DNA of 5,600 nt. Origin: Chitinophagaceae bacterium (GTDB lineage: Bacteria > Bacteroidota > Bacteroidia > Chitinophagales > Chitinophagaceae). Position 1 is the first letter of the stretch; the number at the start of each line of letters is the position of its first letter. Position numbers and translations under genes: made by a program. Below, one piece after another: positions 1 through 5,600 of the stretch. Below the pieces are notes generated by a model. The model was not told the origin of the DNA, made no database searches, and worked only from the letters and a program-made list of their open reading frames with translations. The stretch lies in the NCBI GenBank assembly GCA_947452875.1, contig CANGEZ010000159.1, forward strand, positions 1-5,600. The letters run 5' to 3'.

Positions 1-534
1 ATAATATTGCTTTTCATTTTCTTGTTTAATGTAACAGGATACTATTTCGTGCAACAATTTTTGCTTGAAAAATCCAATGAAAAGATTTCCATCGCCATTG
101 ATAAAAAACAATACAATAAAAGTCAATTGATTGAATTGCGTGTTCCATTGAACATGCCTTATTATCAAAACACAACATTTCAACGTGAAGATGGACAAAT
201 CAACATAAAGGGAATCACTTACAATTATGTTGAGCGGAAAATTGAAAATGGGTATTTGGTTTTGAAATGTATTCAAAATAATTTATCACAACAGATCAAG
301 AAAAACACAAGTGATTATTTTGCCAATGCCAATGGTATAGATAAATCCGGTAATCAAAAATCATCTTCTAAAACGATTGCCAAGATTAACATTGATGATT
401 TTGAGGAACTACATCCTTTTTCATTCAATAGCAACAACAAGTTTATTTTTACCAATTATCCTGAATATATTTCAACTTATCTTCCTATTGAATTTAAGAA
501 CTTACCTGAGCTTCCTCCCGAAGTAATCGCTTAA
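1..534 (+). CDS. Small membrane-anchored protein, 5'-truncated, unknown function
   Basis: The reading frame is open to the left edge of the window. A TTG at position 7 could be read as a start, but the hydrophobic stretch already begins in the codons before it (Ile-Ile), so the true start most likely lies a few codons outside. About 177 residues are visible. A single N-terminal hydrophobic segment (roughly the first 20 visible residues, ending in GYYFVQQFLL) would act as a membrane anchor or uncleaved signal. The rest is a polar, Asn/Lys-rich domain with recognisable pieces: a 'LIELRVPLNMPYY' strand, then 'DGQINIKGITYNYVERKIENGYLVLKC'-type strands, then a low-complexity Ser/Lys/Asn stretch. 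This architecture resembles small uncharacterised proteins that I recall near TonB-dependent receptor genes in Bacteroidota; that is from memory. No catalytic motif is visible. The stop is TAA, 130 bp before the next gene. I do not assign a function; the gene itself is fairly certain. Confidence 0.75.
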   Translation: MILLFIFLFNVTGYYFVQQFLLEKSNEKISIAIDKKQYNKSQLIELRVPLNMPYYQNTTFQREDGQINIKGITYNYVERKIENGYLVLKCIQNNLSQQIKKNTSDYFANANGIDKSGNQKSSSKTIAKINIDDFEELHPFSFNSNNKFIFTNYPEYISTYLPIEFKNLPELPPEVIA

Positions 535-563
535 TTTTTTCTCTTATTTCTTCAATTAACGAA

Positions 564-606
564 TCAAGCTGTCAATGTAATGACACTGTCGTTGTGCTGA
601 TTTTTT
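564..606 (+). terminator. Weak candidate terminator or operator: TGTCA-N6-TGACA inverted repeat before a T6 run
   Basis: A perfect 5-bp inverted repeat, TGTCA (570-574) and TGACA (581-585), has a 6-nt spacer. It is flanked by a weaker outer pairing, TCA/GC (564-569, one bulged A) with GCTGA (596-600), and followed by six T (601-606). As RNA this could end the upstream gene, although the inner and outer stems are separated by an unpaired 10-nt stretch, which makes it a poor terminator. As DNA, the 5-6-5 geometry is that of a Crp/Fnr-type dimer site, and it lies 80-95 bp before the barrel gene start. Neither reading can be decided from sequence. Confidence 0.2.
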
Positions 607-664
607 AATCATCAGTATAGAAATAATTTTATCATTCCATTCAATAAAAATTACAATCAATTCA

Positions 665-1624
665 ATGAACTCGTATAATTTAAAACGCGGTATAACTTTA
701 TTTGTGATGATGTTGTTGCTCAACAATATAACACAAGCTCAAACAGATTTAGATGCCATCATGATGGATAAAAACAGATTTTGTATTGGCCCATCATACA
801 TGAACAACAGCTGGAAAAACTACTGGGAAGGAACTTTGAAAAGAGACAATGCCAATTTAGAAACCGTTTCTATGCAATCATTTGCTATCATGGGTAACTA
901 TGGCGTAACAGACAATTTAAATGTGCTTTTCAATGTACCGTATGTTTCTACAAAGGCGTCAGCCGGTACATTACAAGGCGATAAAGGATTTCAGGATTTG
1001 AGTCTTTATGTAAAATACCTCGCAAAGGAAATAGATTTATGGAAAGGAACCCTTTCTCTTTATGGAGTAGGAGGTATTTCACTTCCTGTTACAAATTACG
1101 ACGCAGATTATCTTCCATTATCTATTGGACTGAAAAGCAAGACAGCATCACTTCGTGCATTGGTTGACTATCAAGTGAATAGTTTTTTCGCAACAGCCTC
1201 TGCTACTTATGTGTTGAGAAGCAATATAAAAATTGAAAGAACTTCATATTATACTGATCACATGATTTATAGCAATGAAGTAGAAATGCCTAATGCTTCA
1301 AACATCAATATTCGTGCAGGTTACAGAAGCGAACGATTGATTGCAGAAGCCGTTTTCAACCAATGGAATACATTGGGCGGATTTGACATCACCCGCAACA
1401 ACATGCCTTTTCCAAGTAATGAAATGAATGCAACAACAGTGGGTGCCAAAGTAAAGTATGTGCTATTTACCAAACATGAATTTGCTGTAGAAGGAGGTGC
1501 TGATTTTACAGTAGCAGGACGTAATATGGGACAATCTAATAATTACCATGGAGGACTGCTTTATGTGATAGAGATGAAAAGTAAACACTCAAAAGCAAAA
1601 ACTAATACAGCAACAACTAAGTAA
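665..1624 (+). CDS. Predicted outer-membrane beta-barrel protein, phenol-degradation MetA/transporter-like
   Basis: This 319-residue protein has a clear Sec signal peptide: Lys7-Arg8, a hydrophobic core at about 10-20, and a likely cleavage after Ala25 (ITQA|QT). The mature part is made of alternating amphipathic strands with tight turns, as in a beta-barrel. Residues 79-120 carry a pattern I associate with the 'phenol MetA degradation/transporter' family: 'YGVTDNLNVLFNVPYV', a glycine loop, then 'GDKGFQDLSLYVKY'. Further strands follow at about 127-140, 161-184, 212-232, 257-268 and 271-283. The last strand (GGLLYVIEM, 296-304) is followed by a 15-residue Lys/Ser/Thr tail instead of ending on an aromatic residue, which is unusual for an outer-membrane barrel. 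Such proteins are proposed to be channels for small hydrophobic or organic compounds, but that is family-level annotation, and the substrate here is unknown. The ATG at 665 places the signal peptide correctly; no Shine-Dalgarno sequence is visible. The gene lies 23 nt upstream of the haloperoxidase gene, so the two are probably co-transcribed. Confidence 0.8.
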   Translation: MNSYNLKRGITLFVMMLLLNNITQAQTDLDAIMMDKNRFCIGPSYMNNSWKNYWEGTLKRDNANLETVSMQSFAIMGNYGVTDNLNVLFNVPYVSTKASAGTLQGDKGFQDLSLYVKYLAKEIDLWKGTLSLYGVGGISLPVTNYDADYLPLSIGLKSKTASLRALVDYQVNSFFATASATYVLRSNIKIERTSYYTDHMIYSNEVEMPNASNINIRAGYRSERLIAEAVFNQWNTLGGFDITRNNMPFPSNEMNATTVGAKVKYVLFTKHEFAVEGGADFTVAGRNMGQSNNYHGGLLYVIEMKSKHSKAKTNTATTK

Positions 1625-1647
1625 AAACAGATTTTAAATTAACTAAA

Positions 1648-3198
1648 ATGAAAAAAATAATTTTAAATACAATACTATATACAACGGCAGTTATTTTTGT
1701 TTTATCATCTTGTAGCAAAGAGATAGAAGGACGCACAGATAATATTGCTGCGTTGAATCCAATCAATCCTGATGAAAATGCAGGACAATGGAAGACCATT
1801 TTACTTACCGCTCCCAATGAGGTTATTGTTCCTGCTCCTGCTGCCACAAACACTCCTGATTATGTAGCTCAGATTAATGAAATCAAAAGTTGTCAGTATA
1901 ATCTAACAAGAGAAGACAAAGAAATTGTACGATACTGGAGTGCTGGCGCAGTGTTAAGATGGAATGAGATTTTAAGAGAGTTGGTAGCGAAGCACAATTT
2001 GCCTCCTTATCAAAATGCCGATGGTACCTATCCGATTCCAAGTGCGACTAACCCTTTAGCATACCCGCTATTTCCTTTTGCGAACCCGCCTTATGCAGCA
2101 AGAGCGTATGCCTATGTGAGTGCAGCACAATATGATGCGCTAGTAGCTGCTTGGTATTATAAGAAACAATACAATCGTCCTTCTCCATATCAAGTTGACA
2201 CGACACTTAATGTGTTGATTCCAAAAAGTCCTTTATCATCATATCCTTCTGAAGATGCTACAATTGCAGGAGTTTGTGCAGAGATGCTTAAATTATTGTT
2301 TCCTGGAGACCAGGATTTTATACAACAAAAAATTGAGGAGCATAAAAGGGCTCGTATCATTTCGGGTGCCAATGTAAGAAGTGATATCGATGCAGGAGAG
2401 GCATTGGGAAAAGCCGTTGCATTGAAATTTGTTGCCAGAGCAAGAGGAGATCGTGCAGGCGCTGCTGTTGGTACGCCAGCACAATGGGCACAATTAGAAA
2501 CCGATGCTATTACCAGAGGCGAAACACCATGGATTAGCTTGGAATCTCCAAAGCGACCACCAATGCTGCCTTTGTACGGAAATGTAAAAGCATTCCTTTT
2601 TGATTCTTTGACCAAAGTTTCTTTATTACCACCGCCACCACCATCAACGAGTAGTCCACAAATGCAAACAGAGTTAGCTGAGGTTTTAGACCAAGTCAAT
2701 CATCCCACCCGAGAAAAAACTGCCATTGTACATTTTTGGGCAGATGGTGTTGGGACTTATACACCGCCTGGTCACTGGAACGCTATTGCTGCTGAAGATT
2801 TCATTACAAAAAGTTTCAGTGAGGTTAGATGGGCAAGAAATATGGCTTTGTTAAACATGTCGCTTATGGACGCAGGTATTGTTTGCTGGTACACAAAATA
2901 TTATTATTTCAATCCTCGACCAACACAATTGAATCCTGAAATCAAAACACTCACAGGGGTTCCAAATTTCCCTGCTTATATTTCGGGACATTCTACTTTT
3001 AGTGCTGCTGCTGCAACTGTATTATCACATATTATACCTGAAAAGGCCTCAGCTTATGATGCCATGGCGAAAGAGGCTTCGATGTCTAGATTATACGGCG
3101 GCATTCATTACAGAAGCGATTGTGAAGTGGGTTTGACAGTAGGTAAGAATGTAGGTAATTATGCGGTGCAACGTGCTCAAACCGATGGCGCTGAATAA
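1648..3198 (+). CDS. Lipoprotein vanadium-dependent haloperoxidase / PAP2-superfamily enzyme
   Basis: This 516-residue protein starts with a lipoprotein signal peptide: two Lys, a hydrophobic core, and lipobox LSSC with Cys22 as the lipidation site. The next residues (SKEIEG) resemble Lys-Asp/Glu surface-export signals of Bacteroidota lipoproteins, so it may face outward. All three PAP2/vanadate-site motifs are intact in the C-terminal half: K417-x6-R424-P425, S446-G447-H448, and S480-R481-x5-H487-x3-D491. Compared from memory with the Curvularia chloroperoxidase, W414, F441 and D366 fall where Trp350, Phe397 and Asp292 lie, so the pocket looks chloroperoxidase-like and not algal-bromoperoxidase-like. 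Family members oxidise halides with hydrogen peroxide to hypohalous acid using bound vanadate; the related acid phosphatases share the site, so phosphatase activity cannot be excluded. Residues 87-258 are a degenerate copy of residues 354-503, joined by a linker with five prolines (328-332). The gene follows the barrel gene by 23 nt and ends just before a strong terminator. Confidence 0.9.
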   Translation: MKKIILNTILYTTAVIFVLSSCSKEIEGRTDNIAALNPINPDENAGQWKTILLTAPNEVIVPAPAATNTPDYVAQINEIKSCQYNLTREDKEIVRYWSAGAVLRWNEILRELVAKHNLPPYQNADGTYPIPSATNPLAYPLFPFANPPYAARAYAYVSAAQYDALVAAWYYKKQYNRPSPYQVDTTLNVLIPKSPLSSYPSEDATIAGVCAEMLKLLFPGDQDFIQQKIEEHKRARIISGANVRSDIDAGEALGKAVALKFVARARGDRAGAAVGTPAQWAQLETDAITRGETPWISLESPKRPPMLPLYGNVKAFLFDSLTKVSLLPPPPPSTSSPQMQTELAEVLDQVNHPTREKTAIVHFWADGVGTYTPPGHWNAIAAEDFITKSFSEVRWARNMALLNMSLMDAGIVCWYTKYYYFNPRPTQLNPEIKTLTGVPNFPAYISGHSTFSAAAATVLSHIIPEKASAYDAMAKEASMSRLYGGIHYRSDCEVGLTVGKNVGNYAVQRAQTDGAE

Positions 3199-3220
3199 AA
3201 AATAGTGTTTTATTTTAGAA

Positions 3221-3255
3221 GCGAGACTGCCTGAAAATGGTGGTCTCGTTTTTTT
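3221..3255 (+). terminator. Intrinsic terminator of the barrel-haloperoxidase unit
   Basis: A hairpin starts 22 nt after the haloperoxidase stop. The left arm is CGAGACTGCC (3222-3231), the loop is 7 nt (TGAAAAT), and the right arm is GGTGGTCTCG (3239-3248). This gives a 10-bp stem with eight Watson-Crick pairs and two adjacent G-T wobbles. Seven T follow directly (3249-3255). The order, stem then T-run, marks termination of plus-strand transcription. The opposite strand has no comparable T-run, so it would not work equally well in reverse. Confidence 0.85.
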
Positions 3256-3282
3256 ATGGAAGGGGGGAGTAGTGCTGGAGTA

Positions 3283-3342
3283 TGTGTAGTCGTAATATTG
3301 CGATATTGCAATATTGCAATATCGCAATATTACGTCCACACA
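3283..3342. repeat. Long palindrome: perfect 44-bp core built from five 8-bp tandem units
   Basis: Positions 3291-3334 read identically on both strands with no spacer (centre between 3312 and 3313). Three unpaired-type positions on each side are followed by matching flanks TGTGT (3283-3287) and ACACA (3338-3342), extending the symmetry to 60 bp. The core is also a tandem array of five 8-bp units from 3294 to 3333: AATATTGC, GATATTGC, AATATTGC, AATATCGC, AATATTAC. The deviations from the consensus are mirror-compensated: the G opening unit 2 pairs with the C in unit 4, and the T before unit 1 pairs with the A in unit 5. No T-run follows on either strand within a few bases, so it is not a classical terminator. 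It could be a cruciform, a transcribed hairpin, or a multi-site target for a dimeric protein recognising GCAATATTGC-like half-turn palindromes. Confidence 0.9.
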
Positions 3343-3362
3343 GCCGACATAGCCAAATATTT

Positions 3363-3422
3363 CCACTAAAGTTTCTTCATCCTCTCTGAACTTTCTTCAT
3401 CCCCACTAAAGTTTCTTCACTT
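3363..3422 (+). repeat. Three tandem 20-bp direct repeats upstream of the trehalase gene
   Basis: Unit 1 is 3363-3382, unit 2 is 3383-3402 and unit 3 is 3403-3422, with no spacer. Units 1 and 3 are identical over their first 17 bases (CCACTAAAGTTTCTTCA). Unit 2 differs from unit 1 at four positions (1, 3, 6 and 9). The core TTTCTTCA is invariant in all three, at 3372-3379, 3392-3399 and 3412-3419, a period of exactly 20 bp, close to two helical turns. The array ends 110 bp before the trehalase start codon, and its spacing suits protein binding on one face of the helix. Slippage-derived repeats without function are the alternative. Confidence 0.85.
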
Positions 3423-3532
3423 TACAACGCTTAAAAAATTTCATCTGAAGACAATCATTTTAAAATCTGATCGCACTTTAAAAAATTGGATATTATTTCC
3501 GTAATTTTCAGCCTCTTAATATTACATGTATT

Positions 3533-5173
3533 ATGCTAAGATTTACCTTCATTTTCAGTTTCGTTTTAATTTCATTTATTTCTTCCGCACAGGAAAATTA
3601 TCCTGCCACTCCCGATAAAATTTATGGTCAGTTGTTTGTAGATGTGCAGATGAAAAATATCTTTCCCGACAACAAAACATTTGTGGATTGTATCGCCAAA
3701 TCCAACCCAAAAGAAATTGTAAAAAAATACCAGCAAGAAAAATCAAAAGAAGGGTTTGAGCTAAAAGCATTTGTTCTTGAAAACTTTGAATTGCCAGCCG
3801 CTCCACCTGCATTGAATTACGTGATGCAAGAGAAAGATGTGACCATGCACATTCAAAATTTATGGTCTGTATTAACTCGTGAAGCAGATAAAGAAAATCC
3901 AAACAGTAGTTTATTGCCATTGCCCAACCCATATATAGTTCCCGGCGGCAGATTCAGAGAGATTTATTATTGGGATTCATATTTCACCATGCAAGGATTG
4001 AAAGCAAGTGGACAAACAGAAATCATTGAAAACATGGTTGAAAATTTCGCTTATCTGATTAGAACTTACGGACATATTCCAAATGGTAACCGATCATACT
4101 ACCTCAGTCGTTCGCAGCCACCTTATTTTTCATTAATGGTTGAATTGCTAGCTTCTATAAAAGGCGATGAGATTTACATCAAATATCTAAATGAAATGGA
4201 ACATGAGTATGCATACTGGATGGAAGGCGCTTCGTCTTTGCATCCTGGTGAGTCGTACAAGCGCGTGGTTAGAATGAAAGACGGCAGCTTTTTAAACAGG
4301 TATTGGGATGATGAAGAAAAACCTCGCCAAGAGAGTTATGCTAAAGATGTGGAAACAGTAGATAAAATAGTAAGTGAATATACAAGCAATAAAAGATTTG
4401 AATCACAAGAAGCCATGCAACACGCATCTGATAGTGTAAGAAGAAAAGCATATAAAGATTTAAGAGCAGCGGCTTGCAGTGGCTGGGATTTCAGTAACAG
4501 ATGGTTTGCTGATGGCAAAAACATTACTACCATTGAAACTACAGATATTGTTCCTGTTGATTTGAATTGTTTGATATTGAAACTTCAGGAAACCATTATC
4601 AAAGCGAGAAAAATGGCTAAAGTAATCAACTATGATAAAGGTTTTGATAAACGAGGTGATATCAATAAATATTTCTGGAATCCTAAAATGAAGTTTTATA
4701 CCGATTATCATTTCTTAAACAATACCAAACAAAATTCAGTGACACTTGCAGGCATGTATCCGCTTTGTTTCAACATCGAAAGCTTAAAAAATCAAAAACA
4801 AAAAGCTGTACTAATGGCTGATGTTTTAAAAAAGAAATTACTAAAACCCGGAGGATTGGTTTCTGTTGAAAAAAATACCGGACAACAATGGGATGCTCCG
4901 AATGGATGGGCGCCTTTGCAATGGATGAGCATTTGGGGATTGGATAGATGCGGACAAAAAACATTGGCAAAAGACATTGCTCAACGCTGGATCAGATTGA
5001 ACTCAAAAGTGTATTTAAGAACAGGCAAGCTGATGGAAAAATACAATGTCGAAAATCTTAGCTTAGAAGCGGGTGGTGGAGAATATCCCGGACAAGATGG
5101 TTTCGGCTGGACAAATGGCGTATTGCTGGGATTGGTAAAAAAATATTCTTTGCCTAGTTTTTATTTTAAATAA
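3533..5173 (+). CDS. treA: Exported (periplasmic) GH37 alpha,alpha-trehalase
   Basis: This 546-residue enzyme hydrolyses trehalose to two glucose. A signal peptide with cleavage after Ala19 (ISSA|QE) sends it out of the cytoplasm, probably to the periplasm. Both family signatures are present: PGGRFREIYYWDSY (137-150) and QWDAPNGWAP (452-461). By alignment from memory with the E. coli enzyme (catalytic acid Asp312, base Glu496), the catalytic pair is D319 (in SGWDFSNRW) and E502 (in MEKYN). Substrate-site residues R140, W147, D148, N184, R193, R265, E267 and E517 (GGGEYP) are also kept. The length matches the family (about 550). Two oddities occur: about 19 extra residues between E267 and D319, a Ser/Gln/Lys-rich helix-like segment near 281-304, and Cys315 where the E. 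coli motif has Glu (AESGWD). ATG 3533 is the start that gives the signal peptide; no Shine-Dalgarno sequence is seen. The gene has its own upstream region with tandem repeats, and converges on an amylosucrase-like gene 22 bp downstream. Confidence 0.95.
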   Translation: MLRFTFIFSFVLISFISSAQENYPATPDKIYGQLFVDVQMKNIFPDNKTFVDCIAKSNPKEIVKKYQQEKSKEGFELKAFVLENFELPAAPPALNYVMQEKDVTMHIQNLWSVLTREADKENPNSSLLPLPNPYIVPGGRFREIYYWDSYFTMQGLKASGQTEIIENMVENFAYLIRTYGHIPNGNRSYYLSRSQPPYFSLMVELLASIKGDEIYIKYLNEMEHEYAYWMEGASSLHPGESYKRVVRMKDGSFLNRYWDDEEKPRQESYAKDVETVDKIVSEYTSNKRFESQEAMQHASDSVRRKAYKDLRAAACSGWDFSNRWFADGKNITTIETTDIVPVDLNCLILKLQETIIKARKMAKVINYDKGFDKRGDINKYFWNPKMKFYTDYHFLNNTKQNSVTLAGMYPLCFNIESLKNQKQKAVLMADVLKKKLLKPGGLVSVEKNTGQQWDAPNGWAPLQWMSIWGLDRCGQKTLAKDIAQRWIRLNSKVYLRTGKLMEKYNVENLSLEAGGGEYPGQDGFGWTNGVLLGLVKKYSLPSFYFK

Positions 5174-5195
5174 TTCCATCCCAATCCCCAATTCC

Positions 5196-5600
5196 TTACA
5201 TCGTCACCTCCAACACACAAAATTGATATGGTGCCAACGTCATGTATTCGTGATCGTTACCTATATTAAAAGTATCTCCGCTCCAATGATCAAATAATTC
5301 AGAAGGACGCAAATGTTTTTCTTTAAAAGCATACCAAGTCAAATCGGTGTATTCATTACTGAAATTAAAAACACAGAAAACATTACTTTCTTTATTATGC
5401 CTAAGATAACCAGCAATTCTGTGATTATGAGGCGTAAGCCAGATCAGATTTTTTACATCTGCAAATGCCGGAATTTTATTTCGGATGGCAATTAATTTTT
5501 GAGTGCCTTCGAAAACGATACTTTCTATTGAGCCTTTATGATGAATATTTTCATTCTTCTCCCAATTGATAATAGGTCGATGCATCCATCTGTTGTCATA
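5196..5600 (-). CDS. Amylosucrase-like GH13 enzyme, C-terminal part (gene runs off the right edge)
   Basis: The minus-strand frame enters from the right edge and stops at TAA (5198-5196). The 134 visible residues begin YDNRWMHRP and include the end of the catalytic barrel followed by the C-terminal beta-sandwich domain. The Arg-Trp-x-His-Arg-Pro stretch, then 'GSIESIVFEGTQKLIAIR', 'RIAGYLRHN', 'VFCVFNFS' and the final 'LAPYQFCVLEV' match, from memory, the end of amylosucrases (GH13 subfamily 4). These transfer glucose from sucrose to build alpha-1,4-glucan and release fructose. The catalytic Asp and Glu residues lie outside the window, so activity and specificity (amylosucrase, sucrose hydrolase or another GH13 transglucosylase) cannot be settled. 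An in-frame Met (codon 5585-5583) is internal, not the start, because homologous sequence continues upstream. It converges with the trehalase gene, with no hairpin in the 22-bp gap. Confidence 0.85.
   Translation of the reverse strand, partial: YDNRWMHRPIINWEKNENIHHKGSIESIVFEGTQKLIAIRNKIPAFADVKNLIWLTPHNHRIAGYLRHNKESNVFCVFNFSNEYTDLTWYAFKEKHLRPSELFDHWSGDTFNIGNDHEYMTLAPYQFCVLEVTM

Larger units (their letters stand above)
3256..3532. other. Non-coding gap between the terminator and the trehalase gene, with clustered repeats
   Basis: Together with the terminator, the gene-free stretch from 3199 to 3532 is 334 bp. After the terminator it holds a G-rich patch (GGGGGG at 3262-3267), a long palindrome (3283-3342) and three 20-bp tandem repeats (3363-3422). 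About 110 bp of plain AT-rich sequence then leads to the trehalase start. The trehalase promoter must lie here, since the preceding unit is terminated. TAATTTTC (3502-3509) fits the Bacteroidota -7 box (TAnnTTTG) at seven of eight positions and sits 24 bp before the ATG, but no properly spaced upstream TTG box accompanies it, so I do not call it a promoter. No plausible small gene is seen; short frames across the area run through the palindrome and lack coding character. Confidence 0.7.

Noticed and set aside
2190..2699. Minus-strand open frame of 169 codons inside the haloperoxidase gene
   Set aside because: It is antisense to a well-supported coding region, is Ser/Ala/Cys-rich as expected for a reverse-frame shadow, and has no recognisable domain.
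3091..3366. Minus-strand open frame of 91 codons running across the haloperoxidase end, the terminator and the palindrome
   Set aside because: It overlaps the conserved third active-site motif of the haloperoxidase and reads through the terminator hairpin and palindrome; its composition is not protein-like and no homologous pattern is visible.
3283..3422. Palindrome and tandem repeats read as a CRISPR array or IS end
   Set aside because: The 20-bp repeats abut with no unique spacers, there are no cas genes or transposase, and the palindrome has no flanking target-site duplication.
3486..3509. Possible trehalase promoter: TTG (3486-3488) with TAATTTTC (3502-3509)
   Set aside because: The downstream box is close to the Bacteroidota -7 consensus, but the spacing to the TTG is only 13 bp, shorter than the usual 17-20 bp, and the region is AT-rich enough to give such matches by chance.
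3576..3932. Minus-strand open frame of 118 codons inside the trehalase gene
   Set aside because: It lies wholly antisense to the signal-peptide-proximal part of a clear GH37 gene and shows no domain or start context.
5313..5495. Plus-strand open frame of 60 codons opposite the amylosucrase-like gene
   Set aside because: The minus strand here has strong GH13 C-terminal similarity over the same bases, so the plus-strand frame is a shadow.

Overview
The window looks like a chromosomal segment of a low-GC member of the Bacteroidota, probably Chitinophagaceae or a related sphingobacterial/cytophagal lineage. The grounds are AT-rich DNA, starts without Shine-Dalgarno sequences, signal peptides cleaved before Gln (…QA-Q, …SA-Q), a lipoprotein with a charged Lys-Glu stretch after the lipid-bearing Cys, and a small membrane-anchored protein of a type I associate with this phylum. 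No plasmid, phage, IS, CRISPR or RNA-gene signature is visible.

Layout, left to right. (1) 1-534, plus strand: a 5'-truncated small membrane-anchored protein of unknown function. (2) 665-3198, plus strand: a two-gene unit with a 23-nt gap. It encodes a predicted outer-membrane beta-barrel of the phenol-degradation 'MetA/transporter' type, then a lipoprotein vanadium-dependent haloperoxidase/PAP2-type enzyme with all three active-site motifs. A good intrinsic terminator at 3221-3255 closes it. (3) 3256-3532: a non-coding stretch with a perfect 44-bp palindrome made of five 8-bp units, followed by three head-to-tail 20-bp repeats. (4) 3533-5173, plus strand: an exported GH37 trehalase with its catalytic residues intact. 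(5) 5196-5600, minus strand: the C-terminal end of an amylosucrase-like GH13 enzyme, convergent with the trehalase and only 22 bp away.

How the genes may work together. The barrel and haloperoxidase are plausibly co-transcribed and both go to the outer membrane, so they may form a cell-envelope halide-oxidation or phosphoester module. The trehalase and amylosucrase-like enzyme both act on non-reducing glucose disaccharides or glucans and hint at an alpha-glucoside locus continuing to the right. Nothing links these two modules except proximity.

The points most worth a second look are the palindrome/tandem-repeat region between the modules and the internal duplication in the haloperoxidase, where the N-terminal copy keeps the motif skeleton but has lost the catalytic histidines. 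No wholly new system is evident.
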